Origin: Pyrus communis
Taxonomy: Eukaryota; Streptophyta; Magnoliopsida; Rosales; Rosaceae
Assembly: GCF_963583255.1 (NCBI RefSeq)
Contig: NC_084819.1
Coordinates: 19,672,960-19,736,959, forward strand
Length of the DNA: 64,000 nt
Direction: 5' to 3'
Position numbers and translations under genes: made by a program
Notes under the pieces: model-generated
The model's database searches: none
Seen by the model: only the letters and a program-made list of their open reading frames with translations
What the model was told of the DNA's origin: nothing
Shown: in pieces, positions 22,935 to 36,692 of the stretch
Position numbering within the stretch: the stretch's first letter is position 1
How the letters are laid out: each line of letters starts with the position of its first letter

Positions 22935-24619
22935 CGATTATTCTTTGAACTTTTATAATTATTCAATTTCCTCCTTTCACTTTGACTTTAGTTGATTATC
23001 TCCTGAACTTTTATAATACCCAATTTCCTTCCTGACTCATGGTTGCTTACTAGGAAAAGGAGATCAATATAAATGCTGAAATTAAATTACAGCATATAAA
23101 TCGTGTTAGTGTATTTGAGGCGGTTTAGTTTGAGTTTTGATTGGTTTTAGCTACTGAAATCACATATATTATGATCTCGAAGTTGCAGAGAGTAAGATAA
23201 GGGAGAGAAGAGTGAACAAAAACGAAAATGTCTCTTGAGAATCTACAGCGGATTTCTTCCAATCTATTATGCCAAACACGAAGAGAGTGTGAGCAATATA
23301 GCCGTTGCTAGCTCACACCTTAGCTAGAAGTCTAGCATGCGAGTTGCACATAACAACTCAAATTAGACAGGTGACACGATATACACCATCTAGATGTTTA
23401 AATCGTAGTCGTCCATTACACATGAATACGACTTCAAACTTAGGAACATTTCTATGAATCTAAAACAGAAACCAAGCCATATCAATCTGCAATCCTCCAC
23501 TCCTTGTAGCTACGTACAGAGCTTATATTTCAACAAATCAATGCACGCATGATACTCCAGAAAAAGCAATATGACATTATACTAATAACCGAACTGATAA
23601 AAAGGAAAGAGTAATGCTTATCTATGAAGCATGGATACAGATACGGATACAGTGATACAATACGACACGACACAACGATACGAAAATCTCTAAAAATTGA
23701 GATACGATATGCTATGGATACAACAAATAAAAATATACATTTTAAAACATAATTCATCATTCAAATTCAATTTTAAAAATATACGATTATTCTTTGAACT
23801 TTTATAATTATTCAATTTCCTCCTTTCACTTTGACTTTAGTTGATTATCTCCTGAACTTTTATAATACCCAATTTCCTTCCTGACTCATGGTTGCTTACT
23901 AGGAAAAGGAGATCAATATAAATGCTGAAATTAAATTACAGCATATAAATCGTGTTAGTGTATTTGAGGCGGTTTAGTTTGAGTTTTGATTGGTTTTAGC
24001 TACTGAAATCACATATATTATGATCTCGAAGTTGCAGAGAGTAAGATAAGGGAGAGAAGAGTGAACAAAAACGAAAATGTCTCTTGAGAATCTACAGCGG
24101 ATTTCTTCCAATCTATTATGCCAAACACGAAGAGAGTGTGAGCAATATAGCCGTTGCTAGCTCACACCTTAGCTAGAAGTCTAGCATGCGAGTTGCACAT
24201 AACAACTCAAATTAGACAGGTGACACGATATACACCATCTAGATGTTTAAATCGTAGTCGTCCATTACACATGAATACGACTTCAAACTTAGGAACATTT
24301 CTATGAATCTAAAACAGAAACCAAGCCATATCAATCTGCAATCCTCCACTCCTTGTAGCTACGTACAGAGCTTATATTTCAACAAATCAATGCACGCATG
24401 ATACTCCAGAAAAAGCAATATGACATTATACTAATAACCGAACTGATAAAAAGGAAAGAGTAATGCTTATCTATGAAGCATGGATACAGATACGGATACA
24501 GTGATACAATACGACACGACACAACGATACGAAAATCTCTAAAAATTGAGATACGATATGCTATGGATACAACAAATAAAAATATACATTTTAAAACATA
24601 ATTCATCATTCAAATTCAA
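22935..24619 (+). repeat. 849-bp tandem duplication inside U2
   Basis: 22935-23770 and 23784-24619 are two copies that look identical by eye, joined by a short AT-rich filler (23771-23783). The offset is 849 bp. It contains only non-coding spacer, including GATAC-rich repeats. U1 and U3 have a single copy, so the event is private to U2 and recent. Confidence 0.9.
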
Positions 24620-25000
24620 GTACATTTGAGTTGTTGAAGAAGAAAAGTTGGAAATCTAATCCTGCTTATATAGAGTAGAACAAGTGTGAGATTGTATTCA
24701 TGGTTTTAATTAAAATGAAGCTCTCTTTGTATTCATCAACTTTCAATTATAGATGTCTCCTATTAATTTTCTCATCTTCATATCTTTTTTTCAAAGTGTA
24801 AATGAATTCTAAAAGCCGAATATGTGTATCTTAAATATAGGATACGCATATCCATCAAGTCAAAGACATGTCCATAGACCATGATACGTATCAGATGAGT
24901 ATCCGAGAGTATCAGGCAAATATCTTATCCAATCAAGTATCAGATATGGATACACAATCAAACATAAGTATTTGTGCATCATAGGTGCTTATTTTCTATT

Positions 25001-25162
25001 TTTTTTAGTACAACGATATAGTTTACATTGAGGGAGGAGTTCGGCTAAGTCACACAATGGGCAATCTAATTTGATATTGAATTAGCCATCCACGAGGTTC
25101 GAATCTAATACCTCTCACGTTTAAGTAAAGAGAAATACCACCAGACCGTAATATTGAGTGAC
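25001..25162 (-). mobile_element. tRNA-derived SINE (U2)
   Basis: Same insertion as in U1, flanked by GGTGCTTATTTTCTATT at 24984-25000 and AGTGCTTATTTTCTATT at 25163-25179, the right copy having one change. Confidence 0.72.
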
Positions 25163-25179
25163 AGTGCTTATTTTCTATT

Positions 25180-25896
25180 GGTTTGCAACCAAAGTACCAA
25201 AGCGATCAAAAGGAAATAACTAGCTAGAAAGTAACCAAATTTATAAGAGGCATATACTGTGATACTGAGTTGTGTTGTGTGCACCAGATCAACGAATCTC
25301 ACTGAGGAGTTAATTTAGTTCTAATTTTTATTGACAACCAATTATATATTATGCGGTTAACAGTAATTTTTATTATCGATCAACCAATTTTTGTTGCTTT
25401 GCCTTTTTTTCACCTTCTTTTTTGGGTTAATTTTGCAGCTAGTAGTAAAAGTAAAGTGCGGATAACAACAATTTTCGGGAATTGCAGATAGTATTTATTT
25501 AGCAAAATGTATATATATGAACAACTTTTGAAATTGTACGTACAATTTCTTTATATTATAAATAAAACAAATTTATTAATTATTTTTACAATTTAATTAT
25601 AAAAAAAATTGTAATTAACTTTTTTATAAATTATTGTTACAATTTAATTTTAAAAAAATTTTAATTGTTGTTTTAATTTAAAAAATGTTTTCACAACCCA
25701 AAAGAAAAAAAATATGTATATTAAACTTTACGCAACAAAACCTTTTGTCGTGTAACAGTAAATGCCACAACCATATTCGTCGCGTAACAGTAATACGCAT
25801 ACGACAAATTTGTGACAATTAAATAATGTTAAAATTACTCCAATTTGTTGCATGAATGTTTACTAAACAAAACGTTTCATCGCGCAATGCTTTACG
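25180..25896. other. AT-rich right end of unit U2
   Basis: Same content as 11038-11754; no gene. Confidence 0.7.
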
Positions 25897-26401
25897 AACA
25901 CAGCATTTTCGTCCCCATTAGGACAATATGACAACATACTTTTGCCTCGTTGTATTTCACACGACAAATTAAGCTCTTTGTTCTGTTACATTTAATGCGA
26001 CGAATCATTTTTTTCAATGCACAATCATTTGTTGCGCGACAAATTTCATTATTTTGTCTCACAATTTTTTTTTTCATGACCTTTGTGCAACGAACTAGTT
26101 ATTTCCTAAGGGCAAGGTTTTGTAGGGCAACCCCAATTTTCTGGTGGCGGGTGAGCTTGTAACATATATGGAACAATATCACACAGTTTTTGCGCATATA
26201 TAGTTGCGTGCCTGAAATGACACTAAATATGGAACCATATTTCAGTTTTTTTATTTTGTTGCTTTGGTATATAAGAACTAATTAACTAAATTGTGTTCTA
26301 GAATTAAGATAATTCAAATTTCTTCGTTGATTGATGACAGTATTGGATGACGGTGTTTGTTTCCATGAACAACAACATTTCAGACAAATGGATATAATTT
26401 G

Positions 26402-26407
26402 TATAAA
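26402..26407 (+). promoter_or_regulatory. Candidate TATA box, SOT copy 3
   Basis: TATAAA in the position conserved among all copies. The promoter looks intact although the gene is broken. Confidence 0.42.
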
Positions 26408-26440
26408 TGGTACTTGATTAATAGCTCATTCCTCATATCT

Positions 26441-26443
<3 letters not shown>

Positions 26444-26503
<60 letters not shown>
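26444..26503 (+). repeat. (CT)n microsatellite in SOT copy 3 leader
   Basis: About 30 repeats. Confidence 0.9.
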
Positions 26504-26509
<6 letters not shown>

Positions 26510-26534
26510 ATTTAATTTATCTAGCTCTATAGAT

Positions 26535-29102
26535 ATGGAGATGGCTGACCAGAGAGCAGAAAATAATGTCGTCTCCGGCCAACCCCAAAATAGTATTGCA
26601 GACTTTGATCCTCCAAAGAAACCCAAGACAAAGAAGTTTGCTGTTGCCTGTGCCGTTTTGGCTTCAATGACGTCTATCTTACTGGGTTATGGTAATTGTT
26701 CCTTAAAACTCATGGATATTGTTAGTGGTTGTGGTTCTCTAATGATACACTCATTCTCCAGTCTTGTTCTTATTTGATTAAAAATATTATCTTACTATTG
26801 CAATGTGCCATTCTCCGTTCCTACTCTTTTTGTTTTGGAAGAAACTTCTCCACCTACGACGCATGCTTATTTCAAATTTATTTACAGATATTGGTGTAAT
26901 GAGTGGAGCGTCTCTCTTCATCAAAGAAAACCTCAATATCAGCGATGTTCAAGTTGAAGTTCTTAACGGTACCTTGAATATATACTCTCTCATTGGCTCC
27001 GCCTTGGCCGGTAAAACCTCTGACTGGATTGGACGCCGGTACACCATAGTACTTGCCGGAACAATCTTCTTTATTGGAGCTCTCCTCATGGGTTTTGCCC
27101 CGAACTACGCTTTCCTCATGTTTGGTAGATTCATTGCCGGAGTTGGAGTTGGCTATGCTCTTATGATAGCTCCTGTCTACACCGCCGAGATCTCTCCGGC
27201 CTCGTTTCGTGGCTTCCTCACATCTTTCCCTGAGGTTTTTTTCAGTACCACGTTATATTATCATATAATATACTAACTATTTTTGTTATTAGCCAGGGTG
27301 ATATGTTTACGTAAATATAAGCCTCTAAGTATTTGAAAAAAAGTTATGCTTGCGAGACCATATAGTTATATCACATTTCTATATCATCTCATGTAACACG
27401 TGGTGCATACAATGAACATTCAATAAGATAAATTCATTAATTGATGTGGCATTTAAACCATCACTTGCCATGTCCGAAGGTATAAAAATATGGTAAAAAA
27501 ATGTGATATTCTAACAATTTCCTCGTAAAAAGTAGGGGATTCCTATTCACACACCCCTTTTTACCTCCCACACACACTTGTTAATTTTTGTCCACTGGTC
27601 TTCTTCAATTCATTCGATCCGATGGCCAAAAATTGAAAGATTCTGTGAGATGGTAAAAAATAGCGTGTGAATAGCACCACCCAAAAAATAATGCAAAGGA
27701 CACCAGATATTTATAGCACATTAGTGTATCATCTCATGTGGCAAGTGATGTATGCAACCAACGTTCAATGAGATAAATTCATTAATTAATGTGACATGTA
27801 CACATCACTTGCCACATTAGATAGTGCACAAATGCCATATAAAAATGTGCTCACCCTAGAATTTTCCTAAAATATCTACTGGGTGGCGCTATCCACACCA
27901 TGTTTTACTTTCCATACACCTTCTGAATTTCCGACCATAAGATCAAATGAACTAAAGAATATCAAAAGACGGAAATTAACAAGAGATGTGTGAAAAATAC
28001 TAATGGATGTGTAGATAGAACCACCCTATTTATTGTTTCGTAAACCTCTCAAATGCATGCACGTGGAGTTTATATTAATAGAATTGATCATTTTGAAAAT
28101 ATGTAGGTGTTTGTTAACGTTGGTATATTACTGGGGTACGTATCCAACTTTGCCTTAGCCAAGCTCCCAATCCACTTGAACTGGAGGATCATGCTCGGCA
28201 TCGGCGCAATTCCCTCAGTTTTTCTAGCCCTCGGCGTTTTAGCCATGCCCGAGTCACCACGCTGGCTCGTCATGCAAGGGAGACTCGGAGACGCCAAGCG
28301 AGTACTAAATAGAACATCATCTTCTGAAGAGGAATCGCAGCTCAGACTAGACGAGATTAAAGAAGCTGCAGGAATCCCCAAAGACTCAAAGGATGAGGTC
28401 GTTCAGGTTTCTAAACGCAGCCAAGGTGAGGGTATATGGCAGGAATTGCTCATTCGCCCTACGCCGGCCGTTCGCCACATTTTAATAGCAGCCCTTGGTA
28501 TCCACTTCTTTCAACAAGTGTCGGGTACAGACTCTGTGGTTTTGTACAGCCCCAGGATCTTCGAGAAAGCGGGAATCACTTCTTACAATGACAAGCTACT
28601 TGCAACCGTGGCTGTTGGATTTGTCAAGACCATTGCAATCTTGGTGGCAACATTTCAAGTTGATCGGTTCGGACGTCGTGCTTTGCTTTTAAGCAGCGTG
28701 GGTGGAATGGTAGTTTCTTTTACGCTACTCGGTGTGGGTCTTACGGTCGTTGATCAATCCCACAGCAATAGAAGGGCAATGCTCAATCAATGTTTAATGC
28801 ACTTTATGACGATGATCAATTCCTTTGTCTCATATATTTCAGTTATATGCAACTGTACTTACATTTATAAGAATAATTTTCATTCAAACCCAAAAACTTG
28901 TTTGGTACGTAGTGAAGTTGAAAATTTTGAAAACTTTTGGTTTTCATCTTTAGTGAAACATAGATCTCAAGCAATCGCTCCAACCATTATATTAAATTCT
29001 GAACTTTTAAGAAGAATAATGCCAAGGAACCAAATTTTCAAACCAAATTTTGTAAGCCAAATGATACGATTGTTTATGGTTGGATTATTACTTAAGTGTT
29101 GA
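26535..29102 (+). pseudogene. SOT: Sorbitol transporter copy 3, 3'-deleted
   Basis: Exons 1 (26535-26691) and 2 (26888-27234) and the start of exon 3 (from 28107) match copy 1, with one replacement (WKEL to WQEL). At about 28769 a 427-bp deletion, with a two-base AA overlap at the junction, removes codons 389-529 and the normal stop. The frame then runs into the former 3' untranslated region and MITE and stops at 29100-29102, giving a hypothetical 499-residue chimera. The lost part contains the last transmembrane helices, GPITWVYSSEIFP and PETQG, so sugar transport is very unlikely. Confidence 0.93.
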
Positions 29103-29186
29103 TTAACATGCTTAACTCTTATTGATGATACATTATTTGGTTTGCAAAATTTGGTTTAAAAGTTTGCTACCTAGCATTATCCTTCT
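29010..29186. mobile_element. MITE 3' of SOT copy 3
   Basis: Same element as 3511-3688; its left part is now read in frame by the deleted SOT copy 3. Confidence 0.68.
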
Positions 29187-29339
29187 TAAAAAATCACTAG
29201 ACACAGCACATGAAAACCCCAGTCTACCTAGACATCCATTGACTTACCCGTAAACCCTCACCCTCGCTTATCGACTCTCCCTTTATTGTTCTCTCTGATC
29301 CTAGCGTCCTTTCTAACATTTTCTAGTGGACACAAAATT

Positions 29340-30456
29340 TGTTGGAGAACAATTCAGAAATAAACAAAAATAACATAAATAAACAAAACTTGAAATTCTA
29401 ATATTTATTAACCAAAAATACTTGTCGTGCAGAATGAAATTACACAATAAATACATAAATTAATATAAGAATAACATTGGTACTAACTTGATTATAGAAG
29501 GTAGAGGCAAGCGTAAAAGCTATGTCATTCGAACAGTATTTCCGTCTCACTCTTGTGCTTGTGGCTCTACAACGTCTGCTCGACCAGAATTCAACTACCT
29601 AATTCTACAACCTGCACTGGATTCTAGAATTCTAGCGAATTTGCTTTGTGTGCTTACTCTCTGGAATTTTCGTACGGAAGAAAAAGAGGAAGAAAGGATG
29701 ATCTCACTTGGATACTGTGATTACAAATATATAGGTTGTTTCACATCCTTTCAAATACATGTTCAGCGTATTTGAAAGTACACAACTCTTTTTATGAGCA
29801 GTGTCTTTTAATCAAAACATTTTTAATTAATAAATTAATTAAAAACTTAATCCGAAAATTAAAATTAATGAATTAGATTAACTTTAAATTCCAAGGCCCC
29901 AAGTGTCCCCAAGGCTCTTGTGTTGATTAATTAATATTAATTGCATTTAGGCTATATATTATACAAGCCTAATCCACACAACCATAAGGCCCAAGCCTTC
30001 AATCCATTTCCTAATGATCAATGTTCTAATTACTAGACAAAAGCACTAAATCTATATAAAGGGCAATGAACCTTTAGTGTTTCCCGATGTGGGACACCAA
30101 AAGTCTCAAAACCCTTACAAAATCTTCATCATCAAGATCAATCGAGCGCACAAGTTCTGTGCTCACTTTCACCTTTTGGGAAGGTTCAGAGTCTCAGACA
30201 TCTTATTTTCTTTGTTAAGTAACAAGACGTTCTATCAATATGTTTGGTAGATGCACTTAATATATAATTGTTTGTTCTTGTTAGAACATTTAGTTAATTT
30301 AGAATCTTCTCCGTAATTGCAAGAAGGTAAATTTTTATAGTAATTATTTTAGGAATTCGTCTCATATGGGTTTTGTCAAACCCTATATATAAATATATTA
30401 TACACATTGTATCAGACAAATCAGGGAATCATATTTCTATATGGTATCATAGCAGG
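29340..30456 (+). mobile_element. Old LTR-like fragment (U3, longer form)
   Basis: Same as 3841-4842 but retains about 126 bp (about 29838-29965) absent from U1. It ends with TGGTATCATAGCAGG at 30442-30456. Confidence 0.45.
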
Positions 30457-30516
30457 TTGCTCTTTGTATGAAGCTCGACGGCCACACGTGCTTTACGTCA
30501 CCTTATTTGTATTAGA

Positions 30517-30683
30517 GTAAGGCCAGACAGACTAAATTTATGGACACAATTTTGAAAACTAAGGGACATGAAAGTTGATGATTGGTTTATTACTTACTCG
30601 TTGATAAACATGTTTATTCTTATTGGTGACACATCATTTAGTTTATAAATTTAGTCTCCAAAGTTGGTCTCCCTAGCATTACC
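30517..30683. mobile_element. Second MITE (U3)
   Basis: Equivalent of 4903-5069 with the same inverted ends. Confidence 0.6.
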
Positions 30684-32526
30684 CTGTGTGTTGTCCACGT
30701 GTTAGGCATGAAAATTCAGTGACACACTATGATCCCAATAACACAAGTTACGAGGCCGTAATATGCTGGCCGCCACTAAATTGATCACATGAACCCATCA
30801 TGAGATAATGTCACAAGCCGACTTAGTGATGAAAGCCATCATAAGATAATTATGATGTGAATGAATTTGAACCAAATTGTTCTTTATTAATAATCAAAAC
30901 AGTCTACTAAGAAAACCTCATCAACCTCCCCACTTGGGGACACATGTTCGAGGATGTAATCTCATCCTTATCGTATTACATCAAAGCTGATAGTAGCCTC
31001 ACACAACAGTTAACACAAAATAATGTAGTGTCATATATAATCAAGAGTACAATCATGCAATTATTATACTCATTGTCAAGCCTACACTTCACTTCCTGGA
31101 TTATCCTTGTTCTCACTATGTCCTGAGAGGTCGACAAAATAAAGTGTGAGTGGATTAAGTTTATCTAGTTAAAATCATTTGAATATAATAACCCTCGTTT
31201 TGAAATCATATATATAGTAAAAAACTATAAGTAATCAAGTTTATATCACATCGCTTGTCATATCAAAGAACGTAAAATCCATTCACATTATCAAAGTAAT
31301 TCAAGTGTATAGCAAGCAGTTGAAGTGGCATTTACCTAATTGATGACTAGTGTCTATTAACGAATCTAGATTTTACTGGAAATATCAATAACAACACTAA
31401 ACCTACGGTCGTAGCTAGCTATACAATATGTATGATGACCATTTGGTGAAAATGAATCACCAATAGTCTTAAGATATCATTCAAGTTTAACTAGATTTAA
31501 GTCTCCTCAAAGACTACTCAAGAACATAATATAATATAATATATAATATTGTAATATACATCAAATGGTAAGTAGAGCGTCCTTCCTCGTTAGGCTCCTT
31601 GCATGATTCCTTTTTAATAGCTACTAAATTAATTAATCATACATTCGAAGAAAAAAATAATCAACAAATAAAAATAAACTAATCTTCAATCAATTGGGAG
31701 AGGAAGAGATGGAGGAGAGTGTAGGGTGTTTGTGTATAAGAGAGAGAGAGATGCAAGGAGAAACAGCAGCCGCCGAGGGAAACAGCGAAAGGAGAATGGG
31801 AATATAGAAGAACGCACAAACCTAATTGGTGAAGTAGTGTTTGCCCGACGGAAATCCTCGACAGGCACCTTCACTCAGTTGTCGAGCAAATGTGTTTTTG
31901 CTCATTTTTTAACACATTGATGTGGTCCTTTGTTAAAACTAACTGAAACCGTTAGTCAATGAAACTGTCCGTCGGGCAAATTGAACTTAGCCAACGAATC
32001 AGTGTTTTGTCCCACAAGACTCAATGACTTGCGCGCCAAATTTTTTGTTGGCGCCAAAATCTTGCCCTGCGACAATCAAATGTGGAAAAATTTACGCTAC
32101 GAAGGATTTTTCCGCGAAAGGTACCTTTTCTCAACGACTAAAAACCTTCATCGTGCAAATGCCTTCAAGTAAATGCAGGTAAGGAGTTTTTTTGCACCAA
32201 ATAGTCGCATGACGAGGAATTTCCCACGTAAACATTATGCAAGAGATTTTATCAGGTAAAGGGCTTTGAAATGGTCAGTGCACATTGAACTTGTCGTATT
32301 TAAAATATCTTAAGGTCTTGTTTTAATTTTGGTGAGATGGCCGATTCCGCTGCTCTTACAACTAAGCAGTGCAAGGGAGAAGTATTTGGGAAAGGTAATA
32401 ATTAAGTTTCTGTGGATGTAATATTTATATTTTTGGAAAAACAATTTTGGGTGAATCACTTACTATGATTTAGAAATTTATGTTTTGTTTCCGTAGATAC
32501 TGCAAATAAAAAAAACCCAGAGATCG
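30684..32526. other. Spacer with (AATAT)n and TCGTCGC-type repeats (U3)
   Basis: Equivalent of U1 5070-6922. The AATAT tract near 31528-31550 is shorter than in U1. No gene seen. Confidence 0.6.
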
Positions 32527-32736
32527 GTGCAGGCTCAAAAGGAGGAAAATGCGCAACGTATGCGAATCATTTATGATGATATGAGGGGATTGAATACGAT
32601 GACGAATGTGGAGCTTATGCACGACATTCGTGTACTAGTGCGGATCAACTGTTTTACGAAGCGGGCGTCTTGGAACAATTTGCCTGAGGACTTGAAGAAG
32701 TCTATGTTGGATGAATTATCAGTAAGTGTAAATTAG
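32527..32736 (+). CDS. Short exon-like ORF, unknown (U3)
   Basis: 69 codons, the same protein as the U1 ORF at 6923-7132, with a changed codon just upstream of the ATG. Function unknown. Confidence 0.3.
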   Translation: MQAQKEENAQRMRIIYDDMRGLNTMTNVELMHDIRVLVRINCFTKRASWNNLPEDLKKSMLDELSVSVN

Positions 32737-33895
32737 TAAAATCATTATTATTTTGTTAAATAGTATATTATAACGATTAATTTGTAATTATTTTTTGTGT
32801 CACAATGTAACTATATTATTTATGTTACGGACCAACGCTTGATGAAGTTGATCGATGAGATGTTCAGGACGCATTACCGGCAGTGGTGGCCTAACATCTA
32901 GCGACACGTAGAATTACAGGGAAATCCTGACAGACTAGTGGAGTAGAAGTGTTAATTAAGTGTTGTGGACGAATAACATATGTTTATATTTGTGTATTTG
33001 AGGACAATGTTTTTAATTATTTCTTTAATATATATTTGAATTAAAATTTCAGTTTAATTGATTAGTTGGTTAATTTGATTTATTTGGTTAACTTAATTTG
33101 ATTTAAGTTTTTTTTTTATTTTACTTAATCAATTAGACAATAAACTCCTTATTTACATAAGTTTCAAAATTTCAAATAAATATTTAAATTTAATGTCTTT
33201 TGTCGCTTCAGCATTTAGGCGGCGAACCTGTCATCGCACAAAAATATTCGTCGCGCAAAGTGGCCAAAAAATTCAGGTAGATTTTGCGCCAATTTTCGAC
33301 GGTATATGTTTTGAACAATGCAGGTTTCGTCGCACAAAGAGTTCGTGTTTATAATCAGATTGCTCAGCTGAAGAGGTAAAAATTGCAAATTTTGCAGCAA
33401 CTGCCTCTGCCACAGGAAAAATTCAGCTCCTCCTTCCACTACTATCAAATCCATCCTCTAATACTCCCATCATCTCAATCTTCATCATCTCTCCCTAAAT
33501 CGATCTATCCTACTCTATTCGGTATGCGTTTTTGTTTTGTATTTGAAAATTTCATTGTGAATTTGTACTAATGCCATAAAATTTGTTTTCTATAGAGCTG
33601 TTGTATACGATTATCGATTGGTGAAGAACGAAATTGGAGGTATGTTCTTTGGTTTTCAAAAATTTAAATTATTTAATTTATTTTTAAATTATGGTGTGTT
33701 AAATTGTTTGTATATAAACTATTGTGTACGTTACAAACAAAATTGTTTTTGTGTTGTACAAAGTTAATGGAAAAGCCTGCCATTGTTTGAGTGTTTCTCG
33801 AGTTTACCCGAATTAAGTCAAATGTCGTAAAAATTAAAAATTTGATAGTTATCTGGTCGTTGTGAGCTGTAGTAATGTTAATTGTCCTTCATCAG

Positions 33896-34475
33896 GCAAA
33901 GCCGGATGCGGTGGAAAGGGTGTCTAAGATAGTAAAGAAGCAACTTGCATTGCCAGATGACTCTGCAGTTACCGGCGAGTCAAAGTTTTCCGAACTTGGA
34001 GCGGATTCTCTAGATACGGTACATTCAACATTCATTAACATGCTACTCCGGTTTCTTTATATTTTTTCCATCTGTATTCGCAGGGAGTTCTTCTAACCAG
34101 AAAAATATACTACATTTCACAATCGTTACGACTATTGCAGTACTAGTGAAGAATAAGGAGACATATTGGTTATTTTGTGTGCAATCTTTCAAAATTCTCT
34201 TTACTTTTAACAGTGTTCGTTGCAGTTAAAAATCTTCAGACGTAGAAATCATTTTGGTTTCTCTAACGTAGTTACAGTTTCGGTATTTAAACTTCATTGT
34301 TATTTGTTGTAGTTTGAATTTGTTCTAATGTGAAGCTGCACTCCAGGTTGAGATTGTGATGGGACTTGAGGAGGAATTCGGCATCAGTGTGGAAGAGGAA
34401 AGCGGTCAGACCATTGCAACTGTGCAGGATGCCGCAGATGTTATTGAGAAGCTCATTGAGAAAAATAAGGCGTAG
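33896..34475 (+). pseudogene. Acyl carrier protein, two-exon remnant with intact domain (U3)
   Basis: Exons 33896-34018 and 34347-34475 join to an undamaged 83-residue ACP domain with GADSLDTV. The second exon reads [20 protein letters not shown], whereas U1 has EESAQ and DVIKKL. As in U1, no transit peptide or start codon is evident upstream, so expression of a plastid protein is doubtful. Confidence 0.7.
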
Positions 34476-35058
34476 AAGCGATGGAAACGAGTCGAGAAGC
34501 ATTTTCATTTCCTAGCCTGCTCTAGAGATAAGTACTTGGTAGACTGGTTATGTACTCGGTTGTTTTGTGTTAAATCCGAACCTCGTAGTTGCGTGGTTTT
34601 ACTATAAATTTATGAATTTCCGAGTTTCTGTTGAGTTTTCGATACTCTCGTTTCTTTTCACCGGTGGAGTTCTGATCAAATGGAGAATAACCGTACAATG
34701 TTCTCCAGACCATGCTGTTGCGTAACGATTATGGATGGTTCGGAAGACTTCCGAGCAGCTTATTTTTTGAAATTTCAGAAACTTGTGCAAGACCATACTG
34801 TTGCAAATCTGAAACAAGTGAACTTAAAAGCTTTTTATCATCGTTGAACGAGTATTTTAAGAATTGTTGTGTAGTGAATAGACACAAATCATATTGCCCG
34901 TGTCATCGGTATCAACAGAAATTTTGGGTTATAAAGTTAAATCAAACAAAAACCCAAAATTGAGCACATTACACTATCGCAAACAAAAAATTGATAAAGC
35001 AAACAAAAAGTCAATACCTTTGAGAATTTGGGGTTCGACTCGGAGAGCACGGAAATGG

Positions 35059-36692
35059 AGGAGAGAGAGAGAGACTCTCAGTCTCAGGGCAATTTCCGTC
35101 TGAAATGCTCTCATCATTTGGTAGCGGACAGAAGCGAGGACTTGTGTGGGTGCGAAAGGCAGTGGGGGAGGCGGAGAGATTTCGGCGAAATACAAGCAGA
35201 GGCCGGACGGACGGTTAAGACGCCGCCATTGTTGGTGGTTGGAGTTGTGAGTGAGAGAAGTAAGGTATTTTTTGCAGTTGGGTTTTCCCTCGGTTTTTTA
35301 ACAGGCGTACAAGTTTAAATATAATCAAATTTTGTGATCCAATTGGGAATATAATTTCGATATGACAAAACGATTTTGGGGAAAATTTGCGAATAGAAAG
35401 AATATAAAAAGTCGCTTTTGCCCCCTAAGGCAAGGGTAACCCTTTTCTCAAAATATCAAGTATGCCCTTATGGTTGCTTCCCTGATGCGCTGGCAGACAA
35501 TTTCTCTCCGACTTTAATTTTAGCCGATTATTCTTTGAACTTTTATAATTATTCAATTTCCTCCTTACACTTTGACTTTAGTCGATTATCTCCTGAACTT
35601 TTATAATACCCAATTTCCTTCCGGACTCATGGTTGCTTACTAGGAAAAGGAGATCAATATAAATGCTGAAATTAAATTACAGCATATAAATCGTGTTAGT
35701 GTATTTGAGGCGGTTTAGTTTGAGTTTTGATTGGGTTTAGCTACTGAAATCACATATATTATGATCTCAAAGTTGCAGAGAGTAAGATAAGGGAGAGAAG
35801 AGTGAACAAAAACGAAAACGTCTCTTGAGAATCTACAGCGGATTTCTTCCAGTCTATTATGCCAAACACGAAGAGAGTGTGAGCAATATAGCCGTTGCTA
35901 GCTCACACCTTAGCTAGAAGTCTAGCACGCGAGTTGCACATAACAACTCAAATTAGACAGGTGACACGATATACACCATCTAGATGTTTAAATCGTGGTC
36001 GTCCATTACACATGAATACGACTTCAAACTTAGGAACATTTCTATGAATCTAAAACAGAAACCAAGCCATATCAATCTGCAATCCTCCATTCCTTGTAGC
36101 TACGTACAGAGCTTATAGTTCAACAAATCAATGCACACATGATACTCCAGAAAAAGCAATATGACATTATACTAATAACCGAACTGATAAAAAGGAAAGA
36201 GTAATGCTTATCTATGAAGCATGGATACAGATACGGATACAGTGATACGATATGACACGACACGACAACACGAAAATCTCTAAAAATTGAGATACGATAT
36301 GCTATGGATACAACAAATAAAAATATACATTTTAAAACATAATTCATCATTCAAATTCAAGTACATTTGAGTTGTTGAAGAAGAAAAGTTGGAAATCTAA
36401 TCCTGCTTATATATAGTAGAAGAAGTGTGAGATTGTATTCATGGTTTTAATTAAAATGAAGCTCTCTTTGTATTCATCAACTTTCAATTATAGATGTCTC
36501 CTATTAATTTTCTCATCTTCATATCTTTTTTTAAAAGTGTAAATGAATTCTAAAAGCCAAATACGTGTATCTTAAATATAGGATACACATATCCATCAAG
36601 TCAGAGACATGTCCATAGACCATGATACATATCGGATGAGTATCCGAGAGTATCAGGCAAATATCGTATCCAATCAAGTATCAAATATGGAT
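35059..36692. other. Non-coding spacer (U3)
   Basis: Equivalent of U1 9514-10800, with a short (GA)n tract. It retains the 300 bp (about 35976-36330) missing from U1. GATAC-rich repeats are present; no gene recognised. Confidence 0.6.

Larger units (their letters stand above)
11755..25896 (+). repeat. Tandem unit U2, with 4.1-kb deletion and copia insertion
   Basis: Collinear with U1 from its start to about 15465, then jumps to the equivalent of U1 7820, deleting about 4.1 kb (LTR-like fragment, second MITE, exon-like ORF). The junction holds a short templated filler copied from the adjacent MITE end (15466-15503). It then follows the ACP region, is interrupted by a copia element at 16377-21610, and contains an 849-bp internal tandem duplication around 22935-24619. 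Confidence 0.92.

Noticed and set aside
23530..24609. Two identical minus-strand 76-codon ORFs
   Set aside because: They lie in an exact 849-bp duplication of GATAC-rich spacer and have no recognisable domain.
28107..29102. Long ORF in U3 that could be read as a complete transporter exon
   Set aside because: Its last 110 codons are 3' flank and MITE sequence read after a 427-bp deletion.
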